Shown here in pieces: positions 18,783 to 26,791 of a stretch of DNA of 64,000 nucleotides. The stretch's first letter is position 1, and the number at the start of each line of letters is the position of its first letter. Position numbers and translations under genes: made by a program. The notes under the pieces are model-generated. The model was not told the origin of the DNA. It did no database searches and worked only from the letters and a program-made list of their open reading frames with translations. Origin of the DNA: Rhodospirillaceae bacterium LM-1 (lineage in GTDB: Bacteria > Pseudomonadota > Alphaproteobacteria > Rhodospirillales > WMHbin7); assembly GCA_902725215.1 (NCBI GenBank), contig CACUVI010000001.1:124001-188000 (forward strand), written 5' to 3'.

Positions 18783-19080
18783 TAACGCCACGGACGCGAC
18801 GCTGGAGATTTTGTCGTCCGAACAGGCGCTTGACCCCGCCGACTTTGTCGGCAGGACTTTTGTTGGCCCGCTTCCAGCGGGACTGTGGACTGGCTGTCCA
18901 CAAGGGGCAAGCAACGCATTCGGGCGGCAAAATCACCGCGTCCCTTCGGGCTTCGAAGGAAATGGCCGACTGATGCGTCAAAACTCTCGATCGTATTCCC
19001 GATACGCTCATCGCGTTTTTCCTTTCATTCGGCCATTTCCTTCAGAAGCGCGTTTCGCGGGGTTAATGAGTTTTGACCCT
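18768..19080. mobile_element. MITE-like element with perfect 19-bp terminal inverted repeats
   Basis: AGGGTCAAAACTCATTAAC at 18768-18786 is repeated in perfect inverted form at 19062-19080. A second inverted pair inside, GAAGGAAATGGCCGA (18955-18969) and TCGGCCATTTCCTTC (19029-19043), is also perfect over 15 bases, and a partial copy of the terminal motif (GCGTCAAAACTC) occurs near 18976. No credible transposase frame exists in the 313 bp. No target duplication is obvious. It splits a response regulator/kinase operon: one end completes the regulator stop codon (TAG at 19081-19079), the other supplies the kinase ATG (18782-18780). It could also be the remnant of a larger insertion sequence. 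Confidence 0.75.
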
Positions 19081-19750
19081 AGGCAGGTTCATCCGGTTCC
19101 GCCAGACGATAGCCCTGGCCCCGGTGGGTGCGGATCAGCCCTTCGCCCAGTTTCTTGCGCAAACGCCCGATGAACACCTCGATTGTATTGGAATCTCTGT
19201 CGAAATCCTGGGCGTAGACATGTTCGGTCAATTCGGTTCGCGAAACGATCTTGCCCCTGTGATGCAACAGATAGCCGATGATGCGCGATTCGTGAGCGGT
19301 CAGCGGAATGTCGCGGCCATTGAGCGTGCAGGTGCCGCTGCTGGTGTCGAAGGCCAGCGGCCCGCATTCCAGAAGGGGCGAAGCCTGGCCCGCCGACCGG
19401 CGGATCAAGGCCCGCAATCTGGCCAGCAATTCCTGCATATGGAAGGGCTTGGCCAGATAATCGTCGGCTCCGGCGTCGAAACCGGCCACTTTCTCGCTCC
19501 AGGCGTCGCGGGCGGTCAGGATCAGGACGGGAATGGTTCGACCATCTTTGCGCCATTGCTTGAGAACGGAAACCCCGTCCATTTTAGGCAGGCCCAGATC
19601 AAGCACGATGGCGTCGTAAGGCTCGGTGTCGCCCAGAAAATGCCCTTCCTCGCCGTCGAAGGCCTGATCGACGGCGTAACCGGCTTCGCCCAAAGCGTTC
19701 TTGAGTTGCTCGGCCAGACGTTTGTCGTCCTCGATCACCAAGAGGCGCAT
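19079..19750 (-). CDS. OmpR/PhoP-family response regulator
   Basis: A 223-residue regulator with a receiver domain (acidic pair Glu7-Asp8-Asp9, phospho-acceptor Asp51 in VLDLGLPKMDG, Lys101 in YLAKPF) and a C-terminal winged-helix domain (SNTIEVFIGRLRKKLG, RTHRGQGYRL). It starts 2 bases after the PepSY gene stop. The natural C-terminus may have been slightly different, since the TAG stop is formed by one base of flank plus AG of the inverted-repeat element. Its partner kinase lies on the other side of that element. Confidence 0.93.
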   Translation of the reverse strand: MRLLVIEDDKRLAEQLKNALGEAGYAVDQAFDGEEGHFLGDTEPYDAIVLDLGLPKMDGVSVLKQWRKDGRTIPVLILTARDAWSEKVAGFDAGADDYLAKPFHMQELLARLRALIRRSAGQASPLLECGPLAFDTSSGTCTLNGRDIPLTAHESRIIGYLLHHRGKIVSRTELTEHVYAQDFDRDSNTIEVFIGRLRKKLGEGLIRTHRGQGYRLAEPDEPA

Positions 19751-19752
19751 GG

Positions 19753-20088
19753 CTATTTGCCCTTCTTGTCGCTATCGGATTTCTGTTGGGGCGGCTTGGC
19801 CTTCTCCTTCAGAATATCCAACGTCTGGGCGTCGAGATAGAGCTTCCTGCGCCAGCCCTCCTTTGTCATTATCTTGATTTCATAGACGTATTTGCCATCC
19901 TCGCGCTCCAACTCGGCATCCAGCAAATGTCCCTGATAAGCGGATTCTGCTTTCGCGATGGCGTCGGAGAGCGGTCGGATGTCACCTTTTTTCACGGCTT
20001 CTCGCGCCTCGTCCTGGCTGATGGAATCGGCCATGGCGCTTGGGGCGGCGGCAAGGAACAGGGATAGAAACAAGGCTGAAGGCTGCAT
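19753..20088 (-). CDS. Secreted PepSY-domain protein
   Basis: A 111-residue exported protein: signal peptide MQPSALFLSLFLAAAPSAMA, then one PepSY domain (ISQDEAREAVKKGDIRPLSDAI to GWRRKLYLDAQTLDIL). PepSY domains are thought to inhibit or sense proteases and are often encoded in front of PhoPQ-type pairs, as here. The first gene of the unit, it probably modulates the kinase's periplasmic domain. The frame extends upstream to 20172, but the signal peptide fixes the start at 20088. Confidence 0.88.
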   Translation of the reverse strand: MQPSALFLSLFLAAAPSAMADSISQDEAREAVKKGDIRPLSDAIAKAESAYQGHLLDAELEREDGKYVYEIKIMTKEGWRRKLYLDAQTLDILKEKAKPPQQKSDSDKKGK

Positions 20089-20145
20089 GGCTCGATTATA
20101 TCCATGACCTAGCTGAACGCAGGGTGAAAATCGTCGATCCTGTCC

Positions 20146-20170
20146 GGAACCCGACGTCCTGTCGGGTTCC
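20146..20170. promoter_or_regulatory. Perfect 10-bp inverted repeat upstream of the nif-associated operon
   Basis: GGAACCCGAC (20146-20155), spacer GTCCT, GTCGGGTTCC (20161-20170). It lies about 50 bases upstream of a sigma-54-like promoter. A TGT-N10-ACG sequence (20141-20156), one base off the NifA consensus TGT-N10-ACA, overlaps its left arm. It may be an activator site. Confidence 0.4.
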
Positions 20171-20217
20171 ATTCAAGGCGAAATCTGACGAAATCGTTAT
20201 AAAACAATTGGTTGATC

Positions 20218-20233
20218 TTGGCATGCCGCTTGA
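20218..20233 (+). promoter_or_regulatory. Sigma-54-like -24/-12 promoter
   Basis: TTGGCATGCCGCTTGA resembles the consensus TTGGCACG-N4-TTGC with two mismatches, including the C of the -12 GC. A likely IHF site (GATCAACCAATTG read on the minus strand, about 20206-20218) overlaps its 5' edge. Its place about 40 bases before the iscA-like ATG and the nif content of the operon support it. The -12 mismatch weakens the call. Confidence 0.4.
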
Positions 20234-20272
20234 AAGGAAGGAGGCAGGAACGTAACCCACAGGAGGTTGCCT

Positions 20273-20599
20273 ATGATGGTTCTGACCGATAGCGCCATTG
20301 GCGCGATCAAGCATCTGCTGGACGGCGCAGGCGAGACCACAGGCGGTCTGCGCATCATGGTCGCTTCGGGCGGCTGTTCGGGATTTCGCTACAGCATGGG
20401 CATCGACGATCAGCCGCAGGCGGGCGACCGCATCTACCGGTTCGGCGATGTCAGGGTTTTCGTCGATCCCACCAGCCAGCCGATGCTGGATGGCGTGAAT
20501 GTCGATTTCGTCGAGGATTTGGCTGGGGCGGGTTTCGTGTTCGAAAACCCCAACGCCAAGGGCAAGTGCGGTTGCGGCCAATCATTCAGTTGTAGTTGA
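20273..20599 (+). CDS. A-type iron-sulfur carrier (HesB/IscA family), nif-associated
   Basis: A 108-residue A-type carrier with the three family cysteines Cys35 (ASGGCSGF), Cys99 and Cys101 (KCGCG), which hold an Fe-S cluster for transfer to target proteins. The extra C-terminal FSCS is unusual. A strong AGGAGG ends 6 bases before ATG 20273; a TTG at 20267 in the same frame is too close to it. Placement before nifV and nifW, as in many diazotrophs, suggests it serves nitrogenase maturation. IscA or ErpA for general use cannot be excluded. Confidence 0.88.
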   Translation: MMVLTDSAIGAIKHLLDGAGETTGGLRIMVASGGCSGFRYSMGIDDQPQAGDRIYRFGDVRVFVDPTSQPMLDGVNVDFVEDLAGAGFVFENPNAKGKCGCGQSFSCS

Positions 20600-20624
20600 C
20601 AGATGAGCGCTCAAGCGCCGCGCG

Positions 20625-20686
20625 GACGCCTCGGGCGTCCCTTGGCTCCCGCCGGGGTGGAACCCGGCGCGCCGCCTTTGGCGGCG
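20625..20686 (+). promoter_or_regulatory. Three consecutive stem-loops between the A-type carrier gene and nifV
   Basis: GACGCC/GGCGTC (20625-20639), CGCCGGG/CCCGGCG (20650-20669) and CGCCGCC/GGCGGCG (20670-20686) are perfect stems with loops of 3, 6 and 3 bases. The last ends 15 bases before the nifV ATG, just ahead of its ribosome-binding site. There is no T-tract. They may stabilise or process the mRNA, set the level of nifV, or be a REP-type repeat. Confidence 0.5.
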
Positions 20687-20701
20687 TGAAAGAGAGGTAG
20701 G

Positions 20702-21883
20702 ATGGAACACATCTCCATTAACGACACCACTCTGCGAGACGGCGAGCAGACCGCCGGCGTGGCCTTTACCGTGGCCGAGAAGCTGGCTATCGCCAGGGCC
20801 CTGGACAAAGCTGGGGTGCAGGAACTGGAAGTCGGCATTCCCGCCATGGGCGAAGAAGAATGCCGGGGCATCCGGGCCATCGTTTCCGCCGGACTTAAGG
20901 CCAGATTGATCGGCTGGTGCCGCTTGAGGCAAGAAGACGTTCAGGCCGCCGAAGCGGTGGGGCTTACTTCGGTTCATCTGACTTTGCCGGTGTCCGACAT
21001 TCAACTGAAAGCCAAAATGAATCTAAGCCGCGCTCAGTTGCTGGCCGAGATGACCCGCCTGATCGCCAGCGCCGTTGCGCGCGGCTTGCAGGTCAGCATC
21101 GGCGGCGAGGATGCTTCACGGGCCGATCCCGCCTTCGTGGCCGAGGTCGCCTGTGCCGCCCGTGATGCTGGCGCTAGGCGTTTTCGCTATGCCGATACGC
21201 TGGGCATTCTCGATCCCTTCGCCACCAGAGACGCCTTTGCCACCCTAAGGGCCGCCGTGGGCGCTGCGTTCGAGTTGGAAATCCACGCCCATGACGATCT
21301 GGGGCTGGCCAACGCCAATTCGCTGGCCGCTGTGAAGGGCGGCGCCACCCATGTCAGCACGACGGTCAACGGGCTGGGCGAGCGGGCTGGCAATGCGCCG
21401 TTGGAAGAAGTGGTGATGTCGCTGTCGCATCTTTACGGCATCGATTGCCAAGTGGATACGCATCAATTGCCGGAAGTGTCGCAACTGGTGGCCGAGGCTT
21501 CCGGCCGTCCGGTGCCGCCCAGCAAAAGCATCGTCGGCTCGGCCGTCTTCACGCACGAAGCGGGCATCCATGTTCAAGGCCTGCTGAAAAATCGCGCCAC
21601 TTACCAGGGCATCGATCCGCATCTGGTGGGGCGCGAACATCGTTTCGTACTGGGCAAACATTCTGGTTTGGCTTCCGTGCGCGAAGCCTATGCCGAGATG
21701 GGCGTGGCGCTGGGCGAGGCGCAGGCCAGAGCCATCCTGTCTCGCGTGCGCAGGCATGCCGTCATGACCAAACATGCGCCGACCAGGGGTGATCTGGAAC
21801 GCTTCATGCTTGACACCAGCGCGATCCCCGTCGTTTCCAGCCAGTTTGCCGATCTGGCCGCCGTCAATCGATTCTCAGCCTAG
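20702..21883 (+). CDS. nifV: Homocitrate synthase NifV
   Basis: Condenses acetyl-CoA and 2-oxoglutarate to homocitrate, the organic ligand of the nitrogenase FeMo-cofactor. The 393 residues show the DRE-TIM family features: NDTTLRDGEQTAGVAF at the N-terminus, the metal-binding HAHDDLGLANANS, and the glycine-rich TVNGLGERAGNAPLEE. Length and the GKHSG block near the C-terminus match NifV rather than LeuA, which is longer. nifW follows 10 bases downstream. The nitrogenase structural genes are not in the window. Confidence 0.93.
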   Translation: MEHISINDTTLRDGEQTAGVAFTVAEKLAIARALDKAGVQELEVGIPAMGEEECRGIRAIVSAGLKARLIGWCRLRQEDVQAAEAVGLTSVHLTLPVSDIQLKAKMNLSRAQLLAEMTRLIASAVARGLQVSIGGEDASRADPAFVAEVACAARDAGARRFRYADTLGILDPFATRDAFATLRAAVGAAFELEIHAHDDLGLANANSLAAVKGGATHVSTTVNGLGERAGNAPLEEVVMSLSHLYGIDCQVDTHQLPEVSQLVAEASGRPVPPSKSIVGSAVFTHEAGIHVQGLLKNRATYQGIDPHLVGREHRFVLGKHSGLASVREAYAEMGVALGEAQARAILSRVRRHAVMTKHAPTRGDLERFMLDTSAIPVVSSQFADLAAVNRFSA

Positions 21884-21893
21884 GAGTGGGCCA

Positions 21894-22232
21894 ATGTGCG
21901 ATGTCACGCTTGATCTGAAGGGGCTTTCGAGCGCCGAGGAATTCTTCAAGGAACTTGACGTTCCTTTCGAACAGTCTCGCTTGAATGTGGCCCGCCTGCA
22001 TATCTTGAAAGAGTTCAATATCCGGATGACGAAAGCGGAACTGGCGGGCGAGAAGATGAACCGTCCTCTGGCGCGTCGTCTGCTGGCCGAGGCCTATGAG
22101 GTCTTCACGGGCATTGATCCCAGGCAGGCCAAGCTGTTCAAGGTGTTCTCGGGCGGCGGTTGCGGATCGGGCGGCGTACAAGGATCGGGCCGGGGCTTCG
22201 TGGCCCTCGATCAGGTGGCGGTCAAGCGTTAG
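21894..22232 (+). CDS. nifW: Nitrogenase-stabilizing/protective protein NifW
   Basis: A 112-residue protein whose core (SSAEEFFKELDVPFEQSRLNVARLHILKEF) matches the NifW family, which protects or helps mature the MoFe protein. The C-terminal tail is Gly-rich (GGGCGSGGVQGSGRG), which looks peculiar to this copy. The frame is open upstream into nifV, but ATG 21894 sits directly after the nifV stop with GGAG upstream. Co-transcription with nifV is typical. Confidence 0.9.
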   Translation: MCDVTLDLKGLSSAEEFFKELDVPFEQSRLNVARLHILKEFNIRMTKAELAGEKMNRPLARRLLAEAYEVFTGIDPRQAKLFKVFSGGGCGSGGVQGSGRGFVALDQVAVKR

Positions 22233-22260
22233 ACATAAAGATCGTTGGAAAGGAACGGCG

Positions 22261-22671
22261 TCAGCCCGCATAACCGATGGCGGTCGTGATTTCCTTGATC
22301 AGTCGCTCCGACGAGATCGGCTTGCTTAGAACTTTTGTAGCGCCAGCCTGCATGGCGACGTCAAGGACGAACGTGTCCTTTTCGCCGGTCAGAAGAAGCA
22401 CGGGAATCTGGTGGTAGTCGCTGTCGCGGTCGCGCCGGACGTGATTGACGAACTGCATGCCGTCCATCTTGTCCATGTATAGATCGCATAAAATGACGTC
22501 GGGAAGCCCCTGTCTTTTGTCGATCAGCATCTCAAGCGCCTGCTGACCGTTTTCGGCCTCGCTGACCAGATTGATGCGCCCCTGGTTCAAAAGCTGGCGA
22601 ATGATGCTGCGCATCGATTTCTGGTCATCGATGATGAGGACGCGAAAGGGCAGGGATTCGATTTGATTCAT
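22261..22671 (-). CDS. Single-domain CheY-like response regulator
   Basis: A stand-alone receiver of 136 residues with the acidic pair in LIIDDQKSM, phospho-acceptor Asp in ILCDLYMDKMDG, Thr in LLLTGEKD and Lys in VLSKPIS. There is no output domain, so it acts through protein contact, for example with a kinase or motor. It stands alone, convergent with nifW and divergent from a glycosyltransferase. I chose the Met at 22671 (MNQIESLPFRV), which begins just before the first strand. Confidence 0.9.
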   Translation of the reverse strand: MNQIESLPFRVLIIDDQKSMRSIIRQLLNQGRINLVSEAENGQQALEMLIDKRQGLPDVILCDLYMDKMDGMQFVNHVRRDRDSDYHQIPVLLLTGEKDTFVLDVAMQAGATKVLSKPISSERLIKEITTAIGYAG

Positions 22672-22869
22672 CTCGGGGGGCGTCTCTCCAGTATTCGGCT
22701 GGCAGGATGCTAACCGTATGCCGGTCGCTGGGGAAGCTGCGAATGCCGATCTTAAAAAAGACATATTGTTAATGAATTGATTAGATCGTGGGCGGCAAGC
22801 GCATGATACGTTGCGGCAGGCCTACCAACGGTGTATTTTTTACAACCACACGACTTATGGAAGGCTTTC
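22672..22869. other. Divergent intergenic region with no recognised element
   Basis: 198 bases between the CheY-like gene and the glycosyltransferase. It must hold promoters in both directions, and an AT-rich patch lies at 22750-22785, but I see no clear -35/-10 pair, operator palindrome or RNA structure. Confidence 0.3.
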
Positions 22870-23793
22870 ATGCGCATCGCCGTTCTGATTCCCTGCTACA
22901 ACGAGGAAGCCGCCATCACGAAAACGGTGGATGATTTTCACAAGGCCCTGCCGGGCGCCATCGTTTATGTCTATGACAATAATTCGAAGGACCGCACGAT
23001 CGAACTTGCCAAGGCGGCGGGCGCCGTCGTGAAAAGCGAGAATTTGCAGGGCAAGGGGCATGTGGTGCGGCGCATGTTCGCCGATATCGAAGCCGACATT
23101 TATGTCATGGCCGATGGCGACGCCACCTATCACGCGCCCAGCGCACCCGCCATGATCCAGAAACTGGTGGATGAAAATCTCGATATGGTCGTGGGCACGC
23201 GCCTGCATACCGAGGAGGCGGGCGCCTTCCGTTCAGGCCATCAGTTCGGCAATCATCTGATCACCGGCACAGTGGCTTGGCTGTTTGGCGACCGCTTTAA
23301 AGACATGCTGTCGGGCTATCGCGTGTTTTCGCGCCGATTCGCCAAATCCTTCCCGGCGCTGTCGCATGGTTTCGAAACAGAGACCGAACTGGCCGTGCAT
23401 GCGCTTAGCCTCAATATGCCGGTGGCCGAGGTGCAAACCCCTTATTTCGCCCGCCCGCCCGGATCGGTCAGCAAACTCAGCACCTATCGCGACGGTTGGC
23501 GTATCTTGAAGATGATCATCCGCCTGACCAAGGAAGAGCGACCGCTGTTCTTCTTTGGCGGTCTGTCGGCCTTGATGGCGGCGCTGGCTTTGCTGCTGGC
23601 CCTGCCGATCATCCTGACCTATCTGGAAACCGGATTGGTGCCGCGTTTCCCCACCGCCATCCTGTCGGCCAGCATCATGATCCTGGCTTTTCTGTCGCTG
23701 GCTTCGGGCTTTATCCTAGACAATGTCACCCGAGGACGGCGCGAGATCAAGCGCATGATCTACCTGTCCTATCCGGCGCCGGGGCAGGGTTGA
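22870..23793 (+). CDS. GT2 family glycosyltransferase with two C-terminal membrane helices
   Basis: A 307-residue GT-A fold transferase. The N-terminus IAVLIPCYNEEAAI and YDNNSKDRT bind the nucleotide, DGDATY is the metal-binding DxD, and GTRLHTEEAG and QFGNHLITG resemble dolichyl/undecaprenyl-phosphate sugar synthases. Two hydrophobic helices near residues 232-285 anchor it in the inner membrane. It may load a sugar onto undecaprenyl phosphate for use by a GT-C enzyme such as that at 29900. ATG 22870 is chosen over 22831 because GGAAGG precedes it and it starts at the conserved strand. Confidence 0.85.
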   Translation: MRIAVLIPCYNEEAAITKTVDDFHKALPGAIVYVYDNNSKDRTIELAKAAGAVVKSENLQGKGHVVRRMFADIEADIYVMADGDATYHAPSAPAMIQKLVDENLDMVVGTRLHTEEAGAFRSGHQFGNHLITGTVAWLFGDRFKDMLSGYRVFSRRFAKSFPALSHGFETETELAVHALSLNMPVAEVQTPYFARPPGSVSKLSTYRDGWRILKMIIRLTKEERPLFFFGGLSALMAALALLLALPIILTYLETGLVPRFPTAILSASIMILAFLSLASGFILDNVTRGRREIKRMIYLSYPAPGQG

Positions 23794-23796
23794 TCC

Positions 23797-24207
23797 CTAA
23801 CCCGGATTGGTGACGAAGGCGATTTTCTCGACCCCAGCTTTCTGGGCCAGGGCCATGATTTTGGTCACCTGTTCGTAAAGCGTCGTCCGTTCGGCCCTAA
23901 GATGCATCTCGGCATTGGGCTTGCCGGCCAGCAATTCGTTGCAGCGGCTTTCGAAGTCCTCGATGGCAACGGACGCTCCATCCACCGTCAGCCTGCCGTC
24001 CTTGTCCAGGGTGACATGAAGCACGGTGGGCTTTTCCTCGAGCCGACTGGCGCTGGCCTGGGGCAGGTCGATGGGCACCGCCTCGTTGAACAAAGGAGCG
24101 GTGATGATGAAAATCACCAGCAGCACCAGCATGACGTCGACCAGCGGCGTCGTGTTGATGTCGGCCATGGGCTGGCTGTTGTTCTCGTTGAAGCCGCCAA
24201 AGGACAT
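23797..24207 (-). CDS. exbD: ExbD/TolR family proton channel subunit
   Basis: A 136-residue inner-membrane protein with one N-terminal helix (TTPLVDVMLVLLVIFIITAPLF) that carries the essential proton-conducting Asp in PLVDVML, and a periplasmic domain. With ExbB it powers TonB. It starts 2 bases after the exbB stop and ends the six-gene operon. TolR is excluded by context with tonB and a receptor. Confidence 0.93.
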   Translation of the reverse strand: MSFGGFNENNSQPMADINTTPLVDVMLVLLVIFIITAPLFNEAVPIDLPQASASRLEEKPTVLHVTLDKDGRLTVDGASVAIEDFESRCNELLAGKPNAEMHLRAERTTLYEQVTKIMALAQKAGVEKIAFVTNPG

Positions 24208-24209
24208 CG

Positions 24210-24911
24210 TCAGATCCTTTTCGGCATGGTGTTGACGCGCGCCCCGGTCATCAGATAGGCGTGCAGATCGTGAGCGAAACCGTCCAACTGAGCCAGGATC
24301 AGCCGGTTGGCGCGGTTCAGCGCGTTGTAGGCCAGCACGGCGGGAATGGCCACAAACAGGCCCGCCGCCGTCATGATGAGGGCTTCGCCGACCGGCCCCG
24401 CCACCTTGTCCAGCACCACATGCGTGGCTCCGGCCAGTCCGACCAGGGCGTGATAGATGCCCCACACCGTGCCAAACAGGCCGATGAAGGGCGCCGTCGA
24501 GCCGACCGAGGCCAGAAAAGTAAGCCCGCTTTCGATCTTGGCCTGGGCATGGACGATGTAATTGCGCATGGCTCGGGTCAGCAATTCGCTGTTGGAAACG
24601 CCCGATCCAATGCCTTGTTCCTGATGTCTGGCCTGCATGTCTGCGGCATTGGCCGCGGTTTCGGCCAATCCGAAGAACAGACCAGTGCTGTCCTGGTCTC
24701 GCATCTGGGCCAGCGCCTGATCCCGGGACGACGCCGCCCAGAAGGTGGTAAAGATACGCCCCAGGCAGCGGTTGAGGCGCAGTTGCGCCACCATCCTTGC
24801 CGCGATCACCCACCAACTGGCCAGCGACAGCAGCAGCAACAGCAAGGCCACGCTTTGGGCGATGGCGTCGCTGCGTTCCAGAAAAGTGAGAAGTCCGATT
24901 TGTTCGCTCAC
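24210..24911 (-). CDS. exbB: ExbB family proton channel subunit
   Basis: MotA/TolQ/ExbB family inner-membrane protein of 233 residues with three helices. The conserved second half (VGSTAPFIGLFGTVWGIYHAL and IMTAAGLFVAIPAVLAYN) is intact. It forms the proton-driven motor with ExbD. It overlaps the PepSY membrane gene by four bases (ATGA). Confidence 0.93.
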   Translation of the reverse strand: MSEQIGLLTFLERSDAIAQSVALLLLLLSLASWWVIAARMVAQLRLNRCLGRIFTTFWAASSRDQALAQMRDQDSTGLFFGLAETAANAADMQARHQEQGIGSGVSNSELLTRAMRNYIVHAQAKIESGLTFLASVGSTAPFIGLFGTVWGIYHALVGLAGATHVVLDKVAGPVGEALIMTAAGLFVAIPAVLAYNALNRANRLILAQLDGFAHDLHAYLMTGARVNTMPKRI

Positions 24912-26101
24912 TGGGCGGCCTCGTTTTCAAGGGCTGGGGCGGCGGCGGTTGTCTGCTGCTTCAACTTCAACTGCCGTCCGGCCTTCCTGGCCCCCAGCTT
25001 TTTGAAATAGATGACTAGGCCGGTGACGCAGATCAGCGTCAGCAGAATTCCGGTCAGGCTGATGACGATCTGTCCCGCCAAGCCGAAGGCGCGGCCATTG
25101 TGCAGCGGATACATCCAGGCCATGAACGTGTCGCCGCCAGTCTCGTCGCTGCGGTCAAAGACCATCAACTGCTTGCCGGTGACGGCGTTGACATAGACAT
25201 AGGTCATGCCGGAATCCGAGATGTCGTCGGGGCCGCGCATCGAAATGCGGAACTTGCCCTCGTCGGGATAGAACATGACGCTGCTGGGCGAGAGGTTCGG
25301 CATCAGGTTGCGGGCTAGATCGACGGCGCCGTCCCAGGAACTGGTGTTGGCCGTCCAGTTGGCGTTGGGATCGACATGGCAGACGCAGTTCTTCGAGGTC
25401 AACGAGGAGAATTGCGACACCACCCAAACGAAAGGCGCTTTCAGATTAAGCTCGACGCTGGTCAGGGCCAGCACGAACAAGATGGGGAAGAACCACAGCC
25501 CGCCCGCCCGGTGCAGATCGAAATTGAGCTTGTAACCCCCAGAGCGCCAGCGCAAGAGAAAGGATTTTTTCCAGTTCTTCAGGCTCGGAAAGGACAGATA
25601 GGCGGCTCCTAAATGGTCGATCAGCCAAGCCAGCGCGATAAAGCCCATCAGCCATTTGCCGAAATCGCCCAGGAACAGCGTGTAATGCAGCTTGGAAAGG
25701 AAGGGGATCAGGTTGGGCCGGTCAACCGAGAAGGTGCCGCTGCGCCGCGTCCCCAAAATTTCGCCGTCATACGGATTGACGAAGACCTGCTGGTTGATGA
25801 GCTTGGTTCCTTCGCCCTCGCTAGGCTTGCGGCTGACCAGGAATCGAAATGAGCGGTCTTCGGCCTCGTCGATGCGAACATAGGTGACGCGAGCTTCGGG
25901 AAAACGCTCATGCATCTTGGCGACAAGATCGTTCAGAGACAATCGCGCGCCGATGGGGGTCACGTAATTCCATTCCGGATTGATGGCGCGGTCGAGTTCC
26001 TTGTTGAAGGCGATGATGGCGCCGGTGATGGCGGCTATGGCAAGGAAGAACAGTACCGTGATGCCAACCCAGCGATGGATGAATAAAACTGCAGAACGCA
26101 T
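24908..26101 (-). CDS. PepSY-associated transmembrane protein
   Basis: A 397-residue PepSY_TM protein with four membrane helices (about 9-31, 148-170, 199-219 and near 350-372) and a large periplasmic part. Related proteins sit with TonB-dependent receptors for siderophores and may act as reductases or couple uptake to the inner membrane; that is inferred. Conserved His residues in helix regions (LFIHRWVG, FDLHRAGG) could bind haem. The periplasmic loop has an unusual CVCH cluster (Cys239, Cys241, His242). It is co-transcribed between tonB and exbB. Confidence 0.88.
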   Translation of the reverse strand: MRSAVLFIHRWVGITVLFFLAIAAITGAIIAFNKELDRAINPEWNYVTPIGARLSLNDLVAKMHERFPEARVTYVRIDEAEDRSFRFLVSRKPSEGEGTKLINQQVFVNPYDGEILGTRRSGTFSVDRPNLIPFLSKLHYTLFLGDFGKWLMGFIALAWLIDHLGAAYLSFPSLKNWKKSFLLRWRSGGYKLNFDLHRAGGLWFFPILFVLALTSVELNLKAPFVWVVSQFSSLTSKNCVCHVDPNANWTANTSSWDGAVDLARNLMPNLSPSSVMFYPDEGKFRISMRGPDDISDSGMTYVYVNAVTGKQLMVFDRSDETGGDTFMAWMYPLHNGRAFGLAGQIVISLTGILLTLICVTGLVIYFKKLGARKAGRQLKLKQQTTAAAPALENEAAQ

Positions 26102-26110
26102 GGCAACCTC

Positions 26111-26791
26111 CTATTGGGCGTCGGCGACGACGGTGCCGTCGAGCTTGAAGTGAATGGGGATGGTGACGCTGGCGGCGAGCGCATGATGTCCCCGGCGCGC
26201 CGGTTTGAATTTCCATTGCCGCACGGCTTCCATTGCCGCTTTGTCCAGGGCTTCCGAGCCGCTGCTCTTGGCAAGTTTGATGAGTGTCGGAAGGCCCATG
26301 GGGTCGATGTCCACATGCAAAAGAACACGCCCCTCGATGCCGCGCTTGCGGGCCGATATCGGATAAAGCGGCAGGGACCGGTCGAGATAGGAAACGCGCT
26401 GGAAGTCATCGACAACCGGGCCGGAATTCGCGGCAGGGCTGGCGACGGCGGGTGCTGCCTGCGCAGCACTGGCGATGGCCGGTTCCTGGGCGACAGGGGC
26501 CGCGACTGGGTTTGCGGTGGGCGTTTGCGCCAGAACCGGCTTTGCGGGCTTAGCCTTGGCCTTCGCCTTCGATACGGGCGACGTTGGCGGAACGACTTGC
26601 GGCAAGGGCGGCGCTGCGATGGGTTGCGGTGCGGCCACCAGTTGGAAGGATGGGCCGGGCAGGGATGGCCTGCTTGGAAGCGGCATGCCGCTACTCCAAA
26701 GCAGGGCCATGCCGCCAGCCAGATGCAGAGCCAGCGAGATCACGCCAAAGCGGACATCCTTTGGCGTGACTAGAGCCGGAGCCGTCCTCAT
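26111..26791 (-). CDS. tonB: TonB energy transducer
   Basis: A 226-residue protein with an N-terminal anchor (about 17-35), a Pro/Ala/Lys-rich periplasmic linker (about 45-125) and the C-terminal TonB domain (YPISARKRGIEGRVLLHVDIDP, then a KAAMEAVRQWKFKPARRG block). It transmits ExbBD energy to the receptor encoded just upstream, whose stop it overlaps by four bases. Confidence 0.92.
   Translation of the reverse strand: MRTAPALVTPKDVRFGVISLALHLAGGMALLWSSGMPLPSRPSLPGPSFQLVAAPQPIAAPPLPQVVPPTSPVSKAKAKAKPAKPVLAQTPTANPVAAPVAQEPAIASAAQAAPAVASPAANSGPVVDDFQRVSYLDRSLPLYPISARKRGIEGRVLLHVDIDPMGLPTLIKLAKSSGSEALDKAAMEAVRQWKFKPARRGHHALAASVTIPIHFKLDGTVVADAQ

Noticed and set aside
18772-19076. Frames of 63 and 79 residues inside the inverted-repeat element, both ending GVNEF
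   Set aside because: The shared ending is the terminal repeat read from both sides; no transposase or other domain is visible.
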